DNA of 64,000 nt from Jacaranda mimosifolia (Eukaryota; Streptophyta; Magnoliopsida; Lamiales; Bignoniaceae). Location of the stretch: the NCBI GenBank assembly GCA_018894105.1, contig CM032121.1, forward strand, positions 6,862,507-6,926,506, read 5' to 3'. The translations under genes and the position numbers were made by a program. This document shows positions 60,776 to 64,000 of this stretch, piece after piece. Numbering within the stretch: the first letter of the stretch is position 1; each line of letters begins with the position of its first letter. The notes under the pieces are model-generated. The model ran no database searches. It worked only from the letters and a program-made list of their open reading frames with translations, and was not told the origin of the DNA.

Positions 60776-61054
60776 AGGTAGTGTTTGGATTTTTTTTTTT
60801 TTTTTTTTTTATTACGTGTTTATTGTGTGTTTTGAAAAAATGAATATTGAAAGAATTGTGAAAAAATGTGAAGTGAAGGTTGGAGAATGTGATTGATATT
60901 TGGTTACGTTTTTGGGAATAGTTAAAAAATGAGTTTGGGAAGTTTTTATATGTTTGGTTATGTTTTGAAGGAGATATTTTATACTGTAGATGTCAAATCA
61001 ATGCCTTTGTGTTGGCGTTTAGGGGTGAAATTTGAGTTTAATAATTTTTAAAAT

Positions 61055-61090
<36 letters not shown>

Positions 61091-61292
61091 TATATGTTGT
61101 GTATATATGTATATATATATATATAGTGGGACAGGAAAATGAAGGGGGCGTTGTGATATTAGCCAAACAAGACAGGAACATTTTAGGGTTTAAAACAGTA
61201 AAATGAAAAAGAAAAAAAAAATTCTTTGCCATGATTGGGAATGTTTTCCTAGAATGACAGCATTGCGAGGAAATGTTCCCAAACAAAGCCTA
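60776..61292. mobile_element. MITE insertion specific to unit 2 (~515 bp)
   Basis: Absent from unit 1, where GGATAGCTAAATATGTACAC (near 40,388-40,407) is continuous. Termini GTGTTTGGATTTTTT and TTCCCAAACAAAGCCTA are inverted in outline. Flanks TAAGGTAG / TAAAGATG fit a degraded 8-bp target-site duplication (unit 1 TAAATATG). Contains (AAT)n and (AT)n runs. No coding sequence. Confidence 0.65.
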
Positions 61293-63345
61293 AAGATGTA
61301 CACTTTGCAAGAGCTCTTACCAAGTTTCTAAATATCTATTATTATTATTATTATTTTTTATTTTTATTTTTTATTTTTGAAAAAATGAAAAATGGCAGCT
61401 TGATGTTAGGTTTGGCAATTTCAACTCCTACGGGTACCCTCCCCAACCCCACAAGCAGGGCAATTAGGTTTTAATATGAATTCATGTAGGGCAAAGTGAG
61501 GTTGGGTCCAAGACTAATCCACCCTATTCTACCCCAATGGAGTACTTATATAATTATGATATATAATATGTTATATGTTTTTATAATTGGATGTTTTTGT
61601 ATTTTAATTTTTTCAATTAAATATTTAAACATTATCATGCTAATTATTGCTTTATTGGTTTTATATTTTAATTTTTGGTTGATACCATTTGAATTTCGTC
61701 ATGCTGAATGAATTTTTTATTACTTTTTTATGATATTATAGTTAATTTAACAAATTATGATTAGATAATGCTCCACTATTTACAATAGCTGAGACGCACA
61801 ATTACTCAAACCCGGCCAGCTATCAAAACATATTGAGAGATAACGCTTTTGGGACTCGAGAGATTGATCCCATAAAGGAGCTATCAACTGGTGAATAGGA
61901 GAACTTTACATAGGAAGATGATGGACAAATCATTTGAGCCTGAAAAGGTGAATTGGGAATTAATAAGTTACATATAGCCTCATAAGCTGTAAGTTTGTTT
62001 TGTGTGTACAACCAAATTATCTCTTTGAAACCAAAAATTTGTGTTGCTTTTCCCCATTTTTCTTTCTTTCTTTCTTTCTTTCTTTCTTTTTTTTTGTTGG
62101 ATCTTTTTCCATTTCAATTCATTTTTATAAAGGGAAACTTTCAAGCGGAACAATATGAACTAGATTCAATGCAAGTATAAAAATATTTCCAGAAATCAAG
62201 CAAAATTTTTTGATGAAATGAATAATGTGATATAAGGTTGATATCACAAATTAAGTTCTCAAAGGTTTAAAAAAGAAATAAAGAAATAAAAAAGGCAAAA
62301 TAAACTAAAAAGACCCAACTAATTAAATGAATAAACGAATAAAAAAGACCCAAGAGCCAAATTAAGGGGGAATATTAAGAATCAAATTGACACGTTGTGA
62401 GAAATGACTCACTGCAGGTGATTAGTTTAGAGTTAGCTCTTTGGCTCTTTAGTTACTATCACGAGAATATAGACTTTTATTTTTATTAATTTATAATACA
62501 AATGAAAACAAATAGCTAGCTTTTGTGCCAAAATCCAAGCTTAATTAAGAGCTTAAGGTCATCATCATACATAATTTATAAAATTATTTGCAAACATCAT
62601 GAAACTTTCGACAACTTAGCCTTTAATTAAACTGTTTATAAAACTTTAGCTAAACTTCATAACACTAATTAACGTTATCTTAAACTTCAGATGACAGAAT
62701 ATGACAATAATTAAAAGCTTAATTTCTTACAACTTTTATAAAAGTTAAAGATTCTTGTAGAGGCCTAAGTAACCACTATCTTGGGAAAAGTTGATAACGT
62801 TGGTAGGAAATATCCATAAATAAAATTGTGAGATGCTAGTGCATTTATTTTGTTTGAAATATATATTGTTTCAATGTAGATGGCTTTGCAAGTTGCTAAC
62901 TTTTCTAATATCTTTACACGGTTATTATATTTTTGTATTCCATTCTTAGTGATTTGAACTCTATTAATTTCTTTTCTTTTAATATTTCATGCAAAAAAAA
63001 AAATTGTGCATTGATAAAAGAATTTTATTTAGTACATAAATGTTTAATCAATATCTTTCTAGAACCACAATTAAAATCCACAAACTAAATACTGGATCTT
63101 ATATGTTCTTTTATTTTAAAATTATAAATTCTAAATATAAGATATTAAAATTCTATAAATATCATTAAATAAGGAGTTCCTAATTTATTCTTAAAAATTT
63201 TAATATTTATTTTTAATTTTTACTACTTTACTTACAATTTTTTCTTACTAATATCTTGTAAGACTAATGATCTTATTTTATCAAAATAATTAAATATTTA
63301 TTTTAAAAATAAAATTTAATATCTTACAAAGTATTTTAAATAGAG
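61293..63345 (+). repeat. Segmental duplication unit 2, downstream flank
   Basis: Collinear with 40,408-41,769, 42,696-43,180 and 51,740-51,905, with every unit 1 insertion missing. Holds repeats Q'2 (61,769-62,049) and P'2 (62,438-62,690). A (TTTC)n run lies at 62,060-62,090. No gene seen. Confidence 0.85.
62060..62090. repeat. (TTTC)n microsatellite
   Basis: About seven TTTC units. The unit 1 equivalent (near 41,162) has only a short T-rich run, so this expanded after the duplication. Confidence 0.9.
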
Positions 63346-63518
63346 TTAATTAGAAAAAAAATTCCTAATCCTACTTTCAATTTAGTGATCAGTCCCCATT
63401 TGAATTATTTCACACAAAACTCCCCACTTTTTCACAAAAGTTAGGAATTACTCCCCATATCTTTCAGAAAGACCAGTATACCCTTGCAGTTGGAAAAAAC
63501 AACAAAAAAACCTCGAAA
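63346..63518 (+). other. Region upstream of the possible last gene
   Basis: C-rich pyrimidine stretches (CCCCAT / CCCCACTTTTTCAC) and an A-rich leader precede the ATG at 63,519. No TATA box was fixed. Confidence 0.35.
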
Positions 63519-63766
63519 ATGCGTTCTCTCTTAAGAAGAATGCTTCTTATTTTCTTTATTGTCTTGAATCCAACCTTTCTAAGCGCCAAAAGAAAAGGGC
63601 GCGAAACCGTTCCTCTACCACTGTCGCGAGAAGAAGAAGAAGAAGAAGAAGTGGGAAAAAAAAAACAACAACAACAAAATTTCTGCCATTTTACTGCGAC
63701 AATGGAACGAAAAACAGTTGCAAAGAGAAGCGAAGTAAAAAAACAAGTGACTGAAAGGAACAAAGG
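63519..63766 (+). CDS. Possible first exon of an unidentified gene (partial)
   Basis: An ATG follows an A-rich leader (CAAAAAAACCTCGAAAATG). The first ~23 residues (MRSLLRRMLLIFFIVLNPTF) look like a signal peptide or membrane anchor, followed by a low-complexity, charged stretch with EEEEEEE, KKK and QQQQ runs and a basic TVAKRSEVKKQVTERNK segment. A good donor AAAG|GTATGTTT at 63,766/63,767 suggests an exon end; the remainder lies outside the window. A second ATG (63,702; MERKTVAKRS) could be the true start, which would remove the signal peptide. I do not recognise a family, and non-coding origin cannot be excluded. Confidence 0.3.
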
Positions 63767-64000
63767 TATGTTTTCTGCATTTGAAACTTCAAATGTCCGT
63801 GATTTTTCAGTGTTTCACTCATTTTTTGTCTATTTTCTCATGTTTAGGGTTTTTATTCATTTTTTAGTCGTTAAATAGTTGGACCCATTTGATATATGGT
63901 TTCTATTGTGAGATTGGAAGTTCTGATTTGTACTTGAAGGTCATGAAAGTTGCACTTCACCTTTAAGGGATTTATACTTCTTTTTAAACAAAAAGTGTAC
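63767..64000. other. Possible intron at the window end
   Basis: T-rich sequence after the donor-like site, consistent with a plant intron. No further exon seen before the window ends. Confidence 0.3.

Noticed and set aside
63464..63763. Minus-strand open frame at the window end
   Set aside because: Antisense of the GAA/AAAC repeats in the possible plus-strand exon; Phe/Ser low complexity.
1..64000. rRNA, tRNA or organelle-derived insertions and endogenous pararetrovirus sequence
   Set aside because: Looked for and not recognised on either strand; tRNA genes cannot be fully excluded without a covariance-model scan.

Overview
The window is nuclear DNA of a flowering plant. It is AT-rich, with intron-bearing NLR (nucleotide-binding leucine-rich-repeat) immune receptor genes, plant LTR retrotransposons and many hAT-type miniature elements. 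The NLRs are of the R1 / late-blight-homologue kind and of a CNL kind starting MADAA, both expanded in asterids, so an asterid (perhaps Lamiales or Solanales) is the best guess. The species cannot be told from the sequence.

Layout. 1-12,100: no intact gene. It holds two hAT-like MITEs, a complete 602-bp TRIM with perfect target-site duplications (TSDs), an LTR-like segment between 30-bp direct repeats, and the antisense 3' end of a copia pol gene. 12,166-17,340: the only intact NLR, a two-exon CNL with a 2.5-kb repeat-filled intron; a solo LTR starts 94 bp after its stop codon. 18,432-19,947: a large inverted-repeat element. 20,383-51,900 and 54,155-63,345: two copies of one tandem segmental duplication, each carrying one R1-type NLR. 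63,519 onward: possibly the first exon of an unidentified gene.

Both R1-type NLRs are broken, by different lesions. Copy 1 (36,172-39,469) keeps an uninterrupted CC-NB-ARC region but has two nonsense codons in its LRR exon. Copy 2 (57,256-60,555) has a 1-bp deletion in the P-loop and a 4-bp insertion in the LRR.

The two units have very different sizes (about 31.5 and 9.2 kb) because copy 1 collected transposons after the duplication: a 9.3-kb gypsy element, a 4.5-kb LTR-like element with two further elements nested in it, two hAT MITEs, and a 2.56-kb LTR-like element split by a 6.0-kb copia element. For five of these insertions the matching empty site can be read in unit 2, so boundaries and TSDs are unusually secure. 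Removing the insertions leaves about 7.5 kb in both units.

I see no wholly new system. The most unusual points are a copia element whose primer-binding position is complementary to its own LTR instead of a tRNA, a conserved hairpin series in the gypsy LTRs, a duplicated coiled-coil-like module plus a possible myristoylation signal in the R1-type NLRs, and a truncated CC-NB-ARC reading frame that may still be expressed. All homology statements are from reading the sequence; no searches were run.
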